64,000 nucleotides of DNA from Nocardia exalbida NBRC 100660 (GCF_000308575.1 NZ_BAFZ01000001.1:1-64000), one strand, 5' to 3'. Positions 17,373-25,638 are shown, counted from the first letter of the stretch. Numbers and translations are program-made. The notes: generated by a model not told the origin, from the sequence alone.

Positions 17373-18416
17373 ATGGCGAGACCCTCTTTGTTCCAGCGCG
17401 CGACCGTGACCCGGATCGTGAAGGAGAGCGCCGACGCGCGCACGTTCGTGCTCGCGCCGCACGATGGGCCGATCCCCTACCGCGCCGGACAGTTCTGCAC
17501 GTTCAAGATCGCCGTGAACGGGACGGAGCTGTTCCGGTCGTACTCGATGTCCAGCGCGCCGGAGACCGACGGCGAATTGATGACGACGGTCAAGCGGGTG
17601 CCGGGCGGGGCCGTGTCGAATTGGATGCACGACCATCTCTCCGAGGGCGACGAGGTGGAGATGACCAAGGCGGCGGGGCGGTTCTGCCTGCGCGAGACCG
17701 ACGTACCGCTGCTGGGCTTCAGCGGCGGCAGCGGCATCACGCCGATCCTGTCGCTGACCAAGTGCGCGTTGGCCACCACGCGGCGGCGGGTCCGGCTGCT
17801 GTGCGCGGACCGCGACGCCGATTCGGTGCTCTTCGAAGCGGTTTTGACCGAGCTGGCGCGGCGCTACCCGGACCGGCTCGAGGTGGTGCGGCACCTGGAC
17901 GCCGAGGGCGGCTTCCTCGACGCCACGGCGGTGCGCGCCTTCGTCGGGACCGATGGCCATGCCGATCACTACGTCTGCGGGCCCGAGGCTTTCATGGAGA
18001 TGGTCGAACTGGCGCTCCCGGGGCCGGGGGTGGTGTTCAGCGAGCGGTTCGGTGCGCCTGCGCCCCTTCCCGACGCCGTGGACGACGCCCCGGCCGACAG
18101 CGTGACCCGCCTGTCGACGGCTCCTGCCGCACCGCCCACGGCGGCGGGCAGCGTGACGATCATCCTCAACGGCAAGAAGAAGACGGTGCCACGCAAGGAC
18201 GGCGAGACTCTGCTGGAAAGCGCCCGCCGGGGCGGGCTGGCCCCGCCGTTCTCGTGCGAGGCGGGCAACTGCGCCACCTGCATCGCCAAGGTGACCACGG
18301 GAAGCGCGACGCTACGCCAGAACAACGCACTGACCGACGACGAACTGGAAGACGGCTACGTGCTCACCTGCCAGGCCGTACCGGACACCGAGACGATCAC
18401 CGTCGACTACGAGTGA
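17373..18416 (+). CDS. flavin reductase with plant-type 2Fe-2S domain (KshB/PaaE-like)
   Basis: A protein of 347 residues starting at ATG 17373 after AGGAGG. Residues 1-105 form the FAD domain with RSYSMSSAP as flavin motif; residues 110-230 the NAD domain with GFSGGSGITPILSL and YVCGPEAFMEMV; residues 258-347 a C-terminal 2Fe-2S ferredoxin with CEAGNCATC and a distant C in LTCQAV. It delivers electrons from NADH to an oxygenase, as KshB does for the 3-ketosteroid 9-alpha-hydroxylase and PaaE for phenylacetyl-CoA epoxidase. No Rieske oxygenase is in the window, so the partner lies elsewhere or is one of the local oxygenases. Rv1937 of the M. tuberculosis Mce3R regulon has the same domain order. 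Confidence 0.88.
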   Translation: MARPSLFQRATVTRIVKESADARTFVLAPHDGPIPYRAGQFCTFKIAVNGTELFRSYSMSSAPETDGELMTTVKRVPGGAVSNWMHDHLSEGDEVEMTKAAGRFCLRETDVPLLGFSGGSGITPILSLTKCALATTRRRVRLLCADRDADSVLFEAVLTELARRYPDRLEVVRHLDAEGGFLDATAVRAFVGTDGHADHYVCGPEAFMEMVELALPGPGVVFSERFGAPAPLPDAVDDAPADSVTRLSTAPAAPPTAAGSVTIILNGKKKTVPRKDGETLLESARRGGLAPPFSCEAGNCATCIAKVTTGSATLRQNNALTDDELEDGYVLTCQAVPDTETITVDYE

Positions 18417-18491
18417 GCGACCGGGCGGCCCGCGCCGCCGCGAGTGCCACACCGACACCGCGGCGCGCAGCCGCAGCCGGTGGCCCCCGCC

Positions 18492-19538
18492 TCAGCCCCC
18501 GTGTTCCCCCAGCCTCGGCGGCGGCCCGTATCGCGGCTCGTAGCCCGCGATCCGGATGGGGCTGCCGACGAGCCGGAACTCCCCCGCCGTCACCACCGCC
18601 GACGGGCTGGCATCCAGCGCCTCCGGCAGGTCACGCACCGCGGCGGCGGGAATACCGAGCGGACGCAGCCGCCGCTCCCAGCCGGTCGCGGTATCGGCCG
18701 CGAGCGCGGCGGTCACCGCGGCCAGTACCTCGACGCGACGGGTCACCCGGTCGGCCATCAGCTCGAATCCGTCGACACCCGCCTCCGCGGCGAAGGTCTT
18801 CCAGAACCCGTCGTGGGTGACGAACAGCGCGAGATAACCCTCGGCGGTCGGGAAGATCTGCGCCGGAACGTAATACGAATGCGCCCCGAAGGGGCGGCGC
18901 TGGGGTCGCTTGCCGTCGTTCAGGTAGGCGGCGGCATGGTAGTTCAGTTGCGAGAGCATGACTTCGAACAGCGACACGTCGACCTGGCCGCCACGACCGG
19001 AGAGGATCTGCGCCAGCAGTCCCAGTGCCGCCGTGAGACCGGTCGAGTTGTCCGCCGACGAGTACCCCGGCAGTGTCGGCGGGCCCGCGGGATCACCGGT
19101 GAGGGCGGCGATCCCGGCCGCCGCCTGGATCACGTAGTCGAAGGCCGGATCGTCGCCGCCGTAGAGGCCGTAGCCGGTGATCGCGACGCAGACGATCTTC
19201 TCGTTCCACCGGCGCAACGCCTCGTAGGTCAGACCGAGCCGCCGGATCGCCGAGGGTTTGAGGTTCACCAGCAGCGCGTGTGACCCCGCGACGAGTTCGC
19301 CGAGCCGTGCTTGTCCCTGTTCGGTGCTCAATTCCACGCGGATACTGCGTTTTCCGCGGTTCAGGCTGGCGAAGTAGCTGTCGCTCACCTGACGGGAGAT
19401 GTCGCCGCCCGCCGGTTCCAGCTTGGTGACTTCCGCGCCCAGATCGGCGAGCATCATGGTGGCGTAGGGGCCTGCCAGCATGGTCCCCACCTCCAGGATC
19501 CGGATCCCGGCCAGCGGTCCCGCTCCCGCAGGACTCAC
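18492..19538 (-). CDS. CaiB/BaiF family CoA-transferase (class III)
   Basis: A protein of 348 residues starting at GTG 19538, which overlaps the preceding stop (GTGA). The N terminus GIRILEVGTMLAGPYATMMLADLGAEVTKLE is the family's opening, and SADNSTG holds the Asp that forms the aspartyl-CoA thioester intermediate. Class III enzymes move CoA between carboxylic acids or act as racemases. It is last in the operon mutase large subunit, B12 subunit, F420-type oxidoreductase, CoA-transferase. Slightly short for the family (usually 380-410), mainly at the C terminus, which ends EPRYGPPPRLGEHGG. The natural acyl donor and acceptor are not evident. Confidence 0.87.
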   Translation of the reverse strand: MSPAGAGPLAGIRILEVGTMLAGPYATMMLADLGAEVTKLEPAGGDISRQVSDSYFASLNRGKRSIRVELSTEQGQARLGELVAGSHALLVNLKPSAIRRLGLTYEALRRWNEKIVCVAITGYGLYGGDDPAFDYVIQAAAGIAALTGDPAGPPTLPGYSSADNSTGLTAALGLLAQILSGRGGQVDVSLFEVMLSQLNYHAAAYLNDGKRPQRRPFGAHSYYVPAQIFPTAEGYLALFVTHDGFWKTFAAEAGVDGFELMADRVTRRVEVLAAVTAALAADTATGWERRLRPLGIPAAAVRDLPEALDASPSAVVTAGEFRLVGSPIRIAGYEPRYGPPPRLGEHGG

Positions 19539-20491
19539 CGCGACGCCCTGGCGAGCTCGGCGATCATCTCCCGCGTGCGCTGCTTGGACGCCACCAGCTC
19601 GTCCCGGGTTTCGCCGATCGGCAGCAGCCGCACCGAGACATCCGTGGTGCCCGCCTCCGCGTAGCGGCGCAATCCGGCCGCGATCTGCGCTTCGTCGCCG
19701 GCCAAGCACAGGTCGCCGATGTCGCGGGCGTCGCCTTGGTCGAGCAACCGTTGATAGTTGGGGGAGATCTCGGCCTCGCCCAGAATGCGGTTGGCCCGCT
19801 CGCGCGCCTCGTCCACCCGGCCGGGCTCGCACAGGCACACCGGCAGTCCCGCGACCACACGCGGAGCCGGACGGCCCGCATCGGCCGCCGCTTTGCTGAT
19901 CTTCGGGACGACGTGATCGGCGATCGCGCGCTCGTCGGCCATCCACAGCACGGTGCCGTCGGCTCGCTCGCCCGCGATGCGGAGCATCACCGGTCCCAGC
20001 GCGGCGACCAGCACCGGCACGGGCGCCACCGGCCCGAGATCGAGCGGGTTGTGCACGGTGAACGTCGCGTTCTGCACGTCCACCCGGCCCGGCCCGCGCA
20101 ATCCGGCGTCCAGCACCTCGAGGTAGTCGCGGGTGTAGGCGGCCGGTTTGTCATAGGGAAGGCCGAGCATGTCCCGCACGATCCAGTGGTGCGACGGGCC
20201 CACGCCCAGCGCCAGCCTGCCCCCGGCCGCGGCATGCGCCGAAAGCGCTTGCCGGGCCAGCGCGATCGGATGTTGCGCCTGTAAAGGCACGACCGCGGTG
20301 CCCAGCTCGATCCGCGAAGTACGCAGCCCCATCGCGGCGATCGTGATCAGCGCGTCGAAATCGGTGGGGATCTGCGGAATCCACGCCGTGTCCAAACCCG
20401 CCGACTCCGCCCACTCGATGTCGCGCAGCATCCGTTCGAGCTTGCGCCCCGAATCGCCTTTCTCCGGCCCGATCATCACTCCGATGCGCAC
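19535..20491 (-). CDS. LLM-class (luciferase-like) F420- or FMN-dependent oxidoreductase
   Basis: A TIM-barrel protein of 318 residues from GTG 20491 with GGAGG upstream. RIELGTAVVPLQAQHPIALARQ and LALGVGPSHHWIVRDMLGLPYDKP are characteristic of mycobacterial F420-dependent members; VPVLVAALGPVMLRIAGERADGTVLWMAD completes the barrel. Members use F420H2 or reduced FMN for hydride transfer or monooxygenation. It lies between the mutase and CoA-transferase genes with a 4-bp overlap to the latter. Rv1936, also luciferase-like, occupies an equivalent place in the Mce3R regulon. The FMN reductase at 62.8 kb could supply reduced flavin if it is FMN-dependent, but the F420-like sequence makes that less likely. 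Confidence 0.85.
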   Translation of the reverse strand: MRIGVMIGPEKGDSGRKLERMLRDIEWAESAGLDTAWIPQIPTDFDALITIAAMGLRTSRIELGTAVVPLQAQHPIALARQALSAHAAAGGRLALGVGPSHHWIVRDMLGLPYDKPAAYTRDYLEVLDAGLRGPGRVDVQNATFTVHNPLDLGPVAPVPVLVAALGPVMLRIAGERADGTVLWMADERAIADHVVPKISKAAADAGRPAPRVVAGLPVCLCEPGRVDEARERANRILGEAEISPNYQRLLDQGDARDIGDLCLAGDEAQIAAGLRRYAEAGTTDVSVRLLPIGETRDELVASKQRTREMIAELARASR

Positions 20492-20528
20492 GATTCCTCC
20501 AAGCTGTCCGAAGTCGGCACCCGCCCGG

Positions 20529-20927
20529 TCATGGGGCCGGGTGCCCGGTCAACGCGCGGATCTCGGTGACGAGCGTCTCCAGCGGAGTGCTCGTCGGAAA
20601 GACCGCTGCCGCGCCGGCTTCCAGTAGCCGCGGCACGTCCGCCTGCGGGATGGTTCCCCCGACCACCACCGCGATGTCGCCCGCGTCGGCGGCGCGCAAC
20701 GCGTCCACCACCCTGGTGGTGAGCGCGATATGCGCGCCGGAGAGGATGCTCAGGCCGACGACGGCCACATCCTCTTGCAGCGCGATGGCGACGATATCCT
20801 CCACGCGCCGGCGGATTCCGGTGTAGATGACCTCGAATCCGGCGTCGCGCAGCGTGCGGGCGACGATCTTGGCTCCGCGATCGTGCCCGTCCAGGCCCGG
20901 TTTGGCGACCAGCACACGAGCGGGCAT
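20529..20927 (-). CDS. cobalamin-binding (small) subunit of acyl-CoA mutase
   Basis: A protein of 132 residues. RVLVAKPGLDGHDRGAK contains the DxHxxG motif whose His ligates cobalt, GLSILSG is the second loop and VVVGGTIPQAD the third of the B12 Rossmann fold. Separate small subunits of this size occur in isobutyryl-CoA mutase (IcmB), 2-hydroxyisobutyryl-CoA mutase (HcmB) and archaeal methylmalonyl-CoA mutases. The ATG overlaps the stop codon of the large subunit (TGATG), which suggests balanced translation. Together they would rearrange the carbon skeleton of an acyl-CoA by a radical mechanism with adenosylcobalamin. Confidence 0.92.
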   Translation of the reverse strand: MPARVLVAKPGLDGHDRGAKIVARTLRDAGFEVIYTGIRRRVEDIVAIALQEDVAVVGLSILSGAHIALTTRVVDALRAADAGDIAVVVGGTIPQADVPRLLEAGAAAVFPTSTPLETLVTEIRALTGHPAP

Positions 20928-22507
20928 CAGAACACCACCGGCTGCTGGAATTCGCCCCACACCGACTTCAGCGCGGCGGTCATCTCGCCGACCGTGCAAT
21001 AGGCGTTCGCGCAATCGATGAGGCGGTGCATGAGGTTCTCGTCTCCTTCCGCGGCGCGCGAGAGAGCGGCCAGGGTGTCGCGGACGGTCCCGGCGTCGCG
21101 CTCGGATCGCACGCGGGCCAGCCGCTTCAACTGCCGTTCGCGCCCGTCGGCGTCGAGTTCGTAGGTGCCGATGTCCGGCGCGGGCTCGTCGGAGACGAAC
21201 GTGTTCACCCCGACCACCGGGCGCTCACCCGATTCCACCGCCTGGTGCAGCCGGTAGGCCTCGTCGGCGATCAGGCCCTGCAGGTACCCGTCCTCGATGC
21301 AGCGCACCATGCCGCCGTGCCGCTCGAGGTCGTGCATGATCTCGATGATCTTGGCCTCGGTGGCGTCGGTGAGCGCCTCGACGAAGTAGGAGCCGCCGAG
21401 CGGGTCGGCCACCCTGGTCACCCCGGTCTCGTAGGCGAGCAGCTGCTGGGTGCGCAGCGCCTGCGTCGCGGATTCCTCGCTGGGCAGCGCGAACGGCTCG
21501 TCCCACGCGGCGGTGAACATCGACTGCACGCCGCCGAGCACCGAGGCCAGTGCCTCGTAGGCGACGCGAACCAGGTTGTTCTGCGCTTGGGGCGCGTAGA
21601 GCGAGGCGCCGCCCGCCACGCAGCCGAAGCGGAACATCGAGGCCTTGTCGGTGGTCGCGCCGTATCGTTCGCGCACGATGGTGGCCCACCGGCGGCGTCC
21701 GGCGCGGTATTTCGCGATCTCCTCGAAGAAGTCGCCGTGCGTGTAGAAGAAGAACGATATCTGCGGGGCGAACTGATCGATGGTCATCCGCCCGCGTTCG
21801 ATCACGGTGTCGCAGTAGGTGACGCCGTCGGCCAGGGTGAAGGCCATCTCCTGCACCGCGTTCGCGCCCGCATCGCGAAAGTGCGCGCCCGCCACCGAGA
21901 TCGCGTTGAATCGCGGCACCTCGGCCGCGCAGAACTCGATGGTGTCGGCGATCAAGCGCAAGGACGGCTCCGGCGGCCAGATCCAGGTGCCGCGCGAGGC
22001 GTACTCCTTGAGGATGTCGTTCTGGATCGTGCCGGTGAGTTTCGCGCGCGGCACGCCCTTCTTCTCCGCGGCCGCCACGTAGAAGGCCAGCAGGATCGCG
22101 GCGGTGCCGTTGATGGTGAAGCTGGTGCTGATCCGGTCCAGCGGGATGCCGTCGAAGAGAATTTCGGCATCGGCGAGGGTGTCGACCGCGACGCCGACCC
22201 GGCCGACTTCTTCGCTCACCTCCGGGTCGTCGGAGTCGTACCCGCACTGGGTGGGCAGATCGAGCGCGACCGACAGCCCGGTGCCGCCTTGCTCCAGCAG
22301 ATACCGGTAGCGGCGGTTGGACTCCTCGGCGGTCCCGAAGCCGGAGTACTGCCGGAAGGTCCACAGCCGCCCCCGGTAGCCGGTCGCGAAATTGCCGCGG
22401 GTGAAGGGGTAGGCGCCCGGAGCGGGCGGCTCATCCCGCCGGGCGTCCGGTCCGTAGCTCGGCTCCAGCGGGATTCCGGAGGAGGTCTGCACTTGGTTGT
22501 TCATCAT
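20927..22507 (-). CDS. acyl-CoA mutase large subunit (methylmalonyl-CoA mutase family)
   Basis: A protein of 526 residues, the substrate-binding TIM barrel only; the B12 domain is the next gene. WTFRQYSGFGTAEESN carries Tyr54, equivalent to Tyr89 of Propionibacterium methylmalonyl-CoA mutase, and SRGTWIWPP carries Arg172, equivalent to Arg207; both bind the substrate carboxylate and are usually changed in isobutyryl- and hydroxyisobutyryl-CoA mutases. At 201-213 FNAISVAGAHFRDAG has Ala208 where the family has Tyr in SGYH, next to the conserved His. So the enzyme seems to accept a dicarboxylic acyl-CoA with room for a larger group. Alignments are by eye. First gene of its operon, divergent from an SDR with an imperfect operator between. 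Confidence 0.9.
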   Translation of the reverse strand: MMNNQVQTSSGIPLEPSYGPDARRDEPPAPGAYPFTRGNFATGYRGRLWTFRQYSGFGTAEESNRRYRYLLEQGGTGLSVALDLPTQCGYDSDDPEVSEEVGRVGVAVDTLADAEILFDGIPLDRISTSFTINGTAAILLAFYVAAAEKKGVPRAKLTGTIQNDILKEYASRGTWIWPPEPSLRLIADTIEFCAAEVPRFNAISVAGAHFRDAGANAVQEMAFTLADGVTYCDTVIERGRMTIDQFAPQISFFFYTHGDFFEEIAKYRAGRRRWATIVRERYGATTDKASMFRFGCVAGGASLYAPQAQNNLVRVAYEALASVLGGVQSMFTAAWDEPFALPSEESATQALRTQQLLAYETGVTRVADPLGGSYFVEALTDATEAKIIEIMHDLERHGGMVRCIEDGYLQGLIADEAYRLHQAVESGERPVVGVNTFVSDEPAPDIGTYELDADGRERQLKRLARVRSERDAGTVRDTLAALSRAAEGDENLMHRLIDCANAYCTVGEMTAALKSVWGEFQQPVVF

Positions 22508-22530
22508 TGAATACCGTACTTGCGAAAAAT

Positions 22531-22549
22531 GAGAATGCCAATACCATTC
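22531..22549. promoter_or_regulatory. imperfect operator, copy 5
   Basis: GAGAATGCCAATACCATTC between the divergent mutase and SDR genes has one intact half site (GAGAAT) and an opposing CATTC at wider spacing. It resembles the other copies but is degenerate, so repression here may be weaker. Low confidence as a binding site. Confidence 0.4.
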
Positions 22550-22595
22550 GAGTGGTACCACCGGGTCGACGTGCCCGCCACGACCGAGGAGAACG

Positions 22596-23429
22596 ATGCC
22601 GGACCAGGACCGACAGCTGATCGATCGCACCGTGGTGGTGTCCGGCGCGAGCCGCGGCATCGGCTTGGCGATCGCCCTCGCGGCCGCCGCCGAGGGCGCG
22701 AACGTGGTGCTGCTGGCCAAGACCGCAGAACCGCACCCCCGCCTGCCGGGCACCGTGCACACGGCGGCCGCCGAGGTGGAAGCCGCGGGCGGACGCGCCG
22801 CCGCCGTGGTCGGCGACGTACGCGACGAAGCGGACGTGCGGCGCGTCGTCGACACCGCGGTGCGGCGGTTCGGCGGCATCGATGTGTGCGTGAACAACGC
22901 CAGTGCGATCGCCACCGAACCGACCGAGCGGCTGCCGGTCAAGAAGTTCGACCTGATGCACGACATCAACATCCGCGGCATGTTCCTGCTCACCCAGGCC
23001 TGCCTGCCGCATCTGCGCGACTCGGCCAACCCGCACGTGCTGACCATCGCGCCCCCGATCAACCTGAACCCCCGGTGGCTGGGCGCCCACCCGGCCTACA
23101 CCCTCTCCAAGTACGGCATGACGCTGCTGTCGCAGGGCTGGGCAGCCGAATTCGCCGACGCCGGAATAGGTTTCAACTGCCTGTGGCCGCAGACCTATAT
23201 CGCCACCTCGGCGGTCGCGGCCCTGGCCGACGGCGAGCGGCAACTCGCGGCCGCCCGCAGCCCGCGGATCATGGCCGACGCCGCCCTCGCCATCCTGACC
23301 CGGCCGGCCGGGCAGGTCACCGGCAACTGCTTCATCGATGCGGACGCGCTGTCGTTCTACGCCGGGGTCGACGATCTGTCCGGATACGGCGGCGGCGAAA
23401 ACCCCACGCCGGATTTGTTTCTGGACTGA
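22596..23429 (+). CDS. SDR family oxidoreductase (HSDL2-like)
   Basis: A protein of 277 residues starting at ATG 22596 after GAGGAG. VVSGASRGIGLAIALAAAAEG is the cofactor loop and VLLAKTAEPHPRLPGTVHTAA, with a lysine after the second strand, is typical of the HSDL2/Rv0148-like group that favours NADP. ICVNNASAIA is the NNAG motif; catalytic Tyr/Lys are in YTLSKYGM. No sterol-carrier domain follows, unlike animal HSDL2. It diverges from the mutase operon. It probably oxidises or reduces a hydroxyl group on the CoA-linked intermediate. The ~40 bp after it mark the end of the catabolic block and the start of the accessory block. Confidence 0.87.
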   Translation: MPDQDRQLIDRTVVVSGASRGIGLAIALAAAAEGANVVLLAKTAEPHPRLPGTVHTAAAEVEAAGGRAAAVVGDVRDEADVRRVVDTAVRRFGGIDVCVNNASAIATEPTERLPVKKFDLMHDINIRGMFLLTQACLPHLRDSANPHVLTIAPPINLNPRWLGAHPAYTLSKYGMTLLSQGWAAEFADAGIGFNCLWPQTYIATSAVAALADGERQLAAARSPRIMADAALAILTRPAGQVTGNCFIDADALSFYAGVDDLSGYGGGENPTPDLFLD

Positions 23430-23472
23430 GCGGGAGAGCCGGTGCGGCGCTGAGGCGCTACGGTGGTGGCAG

Positions 23473-23718
23473 CTACGGGATCGGCGTCCAGCCCCTCCAC
23501 GGGCGGAAGCCGAGGCGGCCACGCAGGCAGTCGAGGCGGTGCTGCGCCTGCGGTGCATAGGAGGGGGTCTCCGCAGCGGTTTGCACCGCCATGCAGGTCA
23601 TCCGCATTTCCCGGATGTCGCGCAGAAGCTCGAATCCTTCCCACGTAGTCACGTCGAAGCCGTAGGCCTCGGCGAAGTCGTCATACTCTTCTTTGCTGAT
23701 CCAGCCGAATGACGTCAT
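23473..23718 (-). pseudogene. C-terminal remnant of a phosphotransferase (APH) family gene
   Basis: The 81 codons from ATG 23718 read EEYDDFAEAYGFDVTTWEGF, then LLRDIREMRMTCMAVQTAAE and a tail rich in Arg and Trp (LRGRLGFRPWRGWTPIP). This is the normal C-terminal helical end of actinobacterial aminoglycoside-phosphotransferase-like proteins of about 270-300 residues. The kinase core (Brenner HxD and DxD motifs) is missing: upstream in the same frame there are only unrelated residues, and another gene occupies that DNA. I therefore read it as a truncated remnant, perhaps left by insertion or deletion at the edge of the accessory block. Translation from 23718 is possible but lacks a good ribosome-binding site. 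Confidence 0.6.
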
Positions 23719-23773
23719 GCCCACCGACGTTGCCCAACAGCAAACCCATTCCGCCCGGCCCGGCGCGTTTCGG

Positions 23774-24016
23774 TCAGGGACCCCAGCACCGGTTGCATAC
23801 ACCGCGTCGGCGTCGGCGTGCTTCAGCGGCCATAACTTCCTCGACCGGTGAAATGTCAGCGCCACGTCGACGCGCATTCCTAACCCCTTGCTGGTACCCC
23901 GGACACTCGGTGCCGCGGTGAAAGACCCGTCCAGCCGTGGTGATGATGCCGATGGTGTCATCGGGAGGCCACGGCACCTTGAACTGACTGGGTCCGTGCC
24001 CCTGGGCTTCTCTCAT
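23774..24016 (-). CDS. small hypothetical protein with Cys/His pairs
   Basis: A protein of 80 residues, unrecognised. It contains GRVFHRGTECPGYQQGV, a His/Cys pair, and ends RRRRRGVCNRCWGP with CxxC, so a single zinc site with one CxxC and a His/Cys pair is possible. Short proteins with this 'FH.G..C' and C-terminal 'C..CW' pattern occur in actinobacterial accessory regions. It is 14 bp after the gene at 24031 and in the same direction, so it belongs to a minus-strand run of four or five small genes. Confidence 0.55.
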   Translation of the reverse strand: MREAQGHGPSQFKVPWPPDDTIGIITTAGRVFHRGTECPGYQQGVRNARRRGADISPVEEVMAAEARRRRRGVCNRCWGP

Positions 24017-24030
24017 CGCAACGACTCCAG

Positions 24031-24435
24031 TTACCGTCGCCCCTCTATCATTTCTCGGAACTCCTCCGCATGCGGTCCTGCCAGGGTGTATGTAACTGCG
24101 GCCGGTTCCGCCGGTCCATGCGCGCCCTTCGGTGCTCCAGGGACAATCGACTGCACCAATGCCTTGACCTCATCGAACGTCAACGCCTGCTGCGGTGCTG
24201 ACGGATTGAAGTCGTTGATCTCACCACGGTTCAACGGCGTTCCGCCGCGGCGAGGCCAGTGCAGATCCAGCAGCGACAGCGGCTCCGCGGTCAGAATGGC
24301 GGCCAGCAAGTCCTCAACGCCCATCCAGTTGTGCCCGTGCTCAGCAGCAATGGCTGCCGCCCGCTTGAGCGCCACGATGGTTCCTGGCGCTGCCCCTGTG
24401 ATCGTGACGGTTGACTCATCCCGCTCGGTGGTCAT
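24031..24435 (-). CDS. hypothetical protein with a Clp N-domain-like repeat
   Basis: A protein of 134 residues. Residues ~22-50, LKRAAAIAAEHGHNWMGVED followed by LLAAILTAEPL, look like half of a Clp N-terminal domain (canonical AxxxGHxxxGTEHLLLALL). The rest is low in motifs and ends AGPHAEEFREMIEGRR. A free-standing Clp-N-like protein could act as an adaptor, but a resemblance over 25 residues is weak evidence. It starts 9 bp after the secreted-protein gene, probably in the same transcript. Confidence 0.55.
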   Translation of the reverse strand: MTTERDESTVTITGAAPGTIVALKRAAAIAAEHGHNWMGVEDLLAAILTAEPLSLLDLHWPRRGGTPLNRGEINDFNPSAPQQALTFDEVKALVQSIVPGAPKGAHGPAEPAAVTYTLAGPHAEEFREMIEGRR

Positions 24436-24444
24436 AGTCGGACC

Positions 24445-24726
24445 CTACCGAGCGCGGTACCGGGTGTCGCCCCCGAACTCCAGGATCTCCAGCGGTTCCG
24501 GGTAGCCGTAGAAGCCGCCGAAGCACCAGATCCGGGTGGATTTGCCGGGTGCCGGACACGCGACCTTGTCCTGGCGAGTCACCGGCTGCTCGGCGCAGCG
24601 GATAACGATCCCACCACCATCGACGCAATCCGAGATCGTGATTGCCCCGGCCGACCCCACGCCCAGCAGCATGGTGGCGAGCGTCAAGGCGACAGTGACG
24701 CCGAGGCGAGACATGAAGGTACGCAT
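24445..24726 (-). CDS. small secreted protein
   Basis: A protein of 93 residues from ATG 24726, chosen because AGGGGG lies 8 nt upstream. The first 28 residues are a signal peptide: Arg near the start, LGVTVALTLATMLLGVGSAGA, then a likely cleavage after GSAGA. The mature part of about 65 residues has four cysteines (DCVDGG, IRCAEQ, KVACPAP, RIWCFGGFYG), enough for two disulfides. No family is recognised. It is 10 bp after the gene at 24737. Confidence 0.65.
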   Translation of the reverse strand: MRTFMSRLGVTVALTLATMLLGVGSAGAITISDCVDGGGIVIRCAEQPVTRQDKVACPAPGKSTRIWCFGGFYGYPEPLEILEFGGDTRYRAR

Positions 24727-24736
24727 CAGCAACCCC

Positions 24737-25072
24737 CTAACTCTCAACTACGCCCTGCCTATACGACGGGGCGTCAGTGCTCGATTCAGCTATGCGGATT
24801 GAGACATTGGCTGACGTATGCTCAGGCCGTACGCCGTCCCACCGATTCAGGGCTGTCGCTGCCGCCACATATTCGGCGAGGCTCCCGACAGCGCGGGCCG
24901 CCCTGAGGTCTACACCGAACGAATCCGGTGCTGTGCCCGTGATGTCGGCGATCATCGTCCGGGCGGTGGGCTCGATGGCGCGCTTATCGTCAACCGGGGT
25001 CCAGTGGTCGATGGCTGGCACATGGACCAGCCAGCGGCTACCGCAGCAATGCACTCGTGCCGAATACTGCAC
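24737..25072 (-). CDS. small hypothetical protein, HicB-like fold possible
   Basis: A protein of 111 residues from GTG 25072, with GAGGAA upstream. RWLVHVPAIDHWTPVDDKRA followed by IEPTARTMIADITGTAPDSF follows the pattern of actinobacterial short proteins of the form 'W..HVPEID..T.......E..ARD.IA', which look like the beta-alpha core of HicB antitoxins. No HicA-like toxin reading frame is visible next to it. It is the first gene of the minus-strand run ending near 23.5 kb and diverges from the three-gene module starting at 25324. Confidence 0.55.
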   Translation of the reverse strand: MQYSARVHCCGSRWLVHVPAIDHWTPVDDKRAIEPTARTMIADITGTAPDSFGVDLRAARAVGSLAEYVAAATALNRWDGVRPEHTSANVSIRIAESSTDAPSYRQGVVES

Positions 25073-25323
25073 CGTTCCTCGCTTTCACGGTCGGCGGGTA
25101 AGTGCCCGGAACCAGGGACCACTGAAGCTCGAGCGGCTCTCTCGCGGGTATCGACCTGGTGCCGGGGCTCGCATCTGACGGTAAAGTGCCTGGTCACAGC
25201 CATGCGATGCTTTTGCTTGGATTTGCTCCGGCCATATCTGGGCCGTTGACCGGAGGCGTCGAGACCAGCCACGATGACGTTGCTCGAGCAAATTCAGGCA
25301 CTACGAGATCCAGGACGGTCGCC
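25073..25323. other. intergenic region between divergent small-gene operons
   Basis: About 250 bp separate the start of the minus-strand run (25072) from the start of the plus-strand module (25324). It must hold both promoters. I see no operator copy, clear hairpin or credible reading frame in it. Confidence 0.5.
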
Positions 25324-25638
25324 ATGCGTTTACGATGCCTCGGTGTTGGTAGTCAGAACGGCACGTGCCCAACGCTTTTCGTCTCTGACCACGGGACATA
25401 TGTCATCCAGGGGTGGCGCATTTGTCCTGATGGTTCTGCGATCGAGATTCCTCACATGCTGCTGGGATTTCTCGAACCAGGAACCTGCCTCGGCACCAAG
25501 CTGACGGATACCGGCCGCGGTACCTTCACGCTCAGTGGGACCCCAGTGACCGATTCGGGAGCCCTGCAGCAGATGAATCTGCCCGACCATGAAACTGCCA
25601 TCGAGGTGGCGAAGGGAAAGGAGATTCGGCCCGTATGA
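25324..25638 (+). CDS. hypothetical protein, first gene of a coupled module
   Basis: A protein of 104 residues from ATG 25324. It opens MRLRCLGVGSQNGTCPTLFV and continues SDHGTYVIQGWRICPDGSAI, a cysteine-containing beta-rich pattern repeatedly found next to DUF6879 genes in actinobacteria (from memory). No enzymatic motif is seen. Its stop codon overlaps the next start as ATGA, so translation is coupled. The GC is lower than in the flanking catabolic genes. Confidence 0.7.
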   Translation: MRLRCLGVGSQNGTCPTLFVSDHGTYVIQGWRICPDGSAIEIPHMLLGFLEPGTCLGTKLTDTGRGTFTLSGTPVTDSGALQQMNLPDHETAIEVAKGKEIRPV

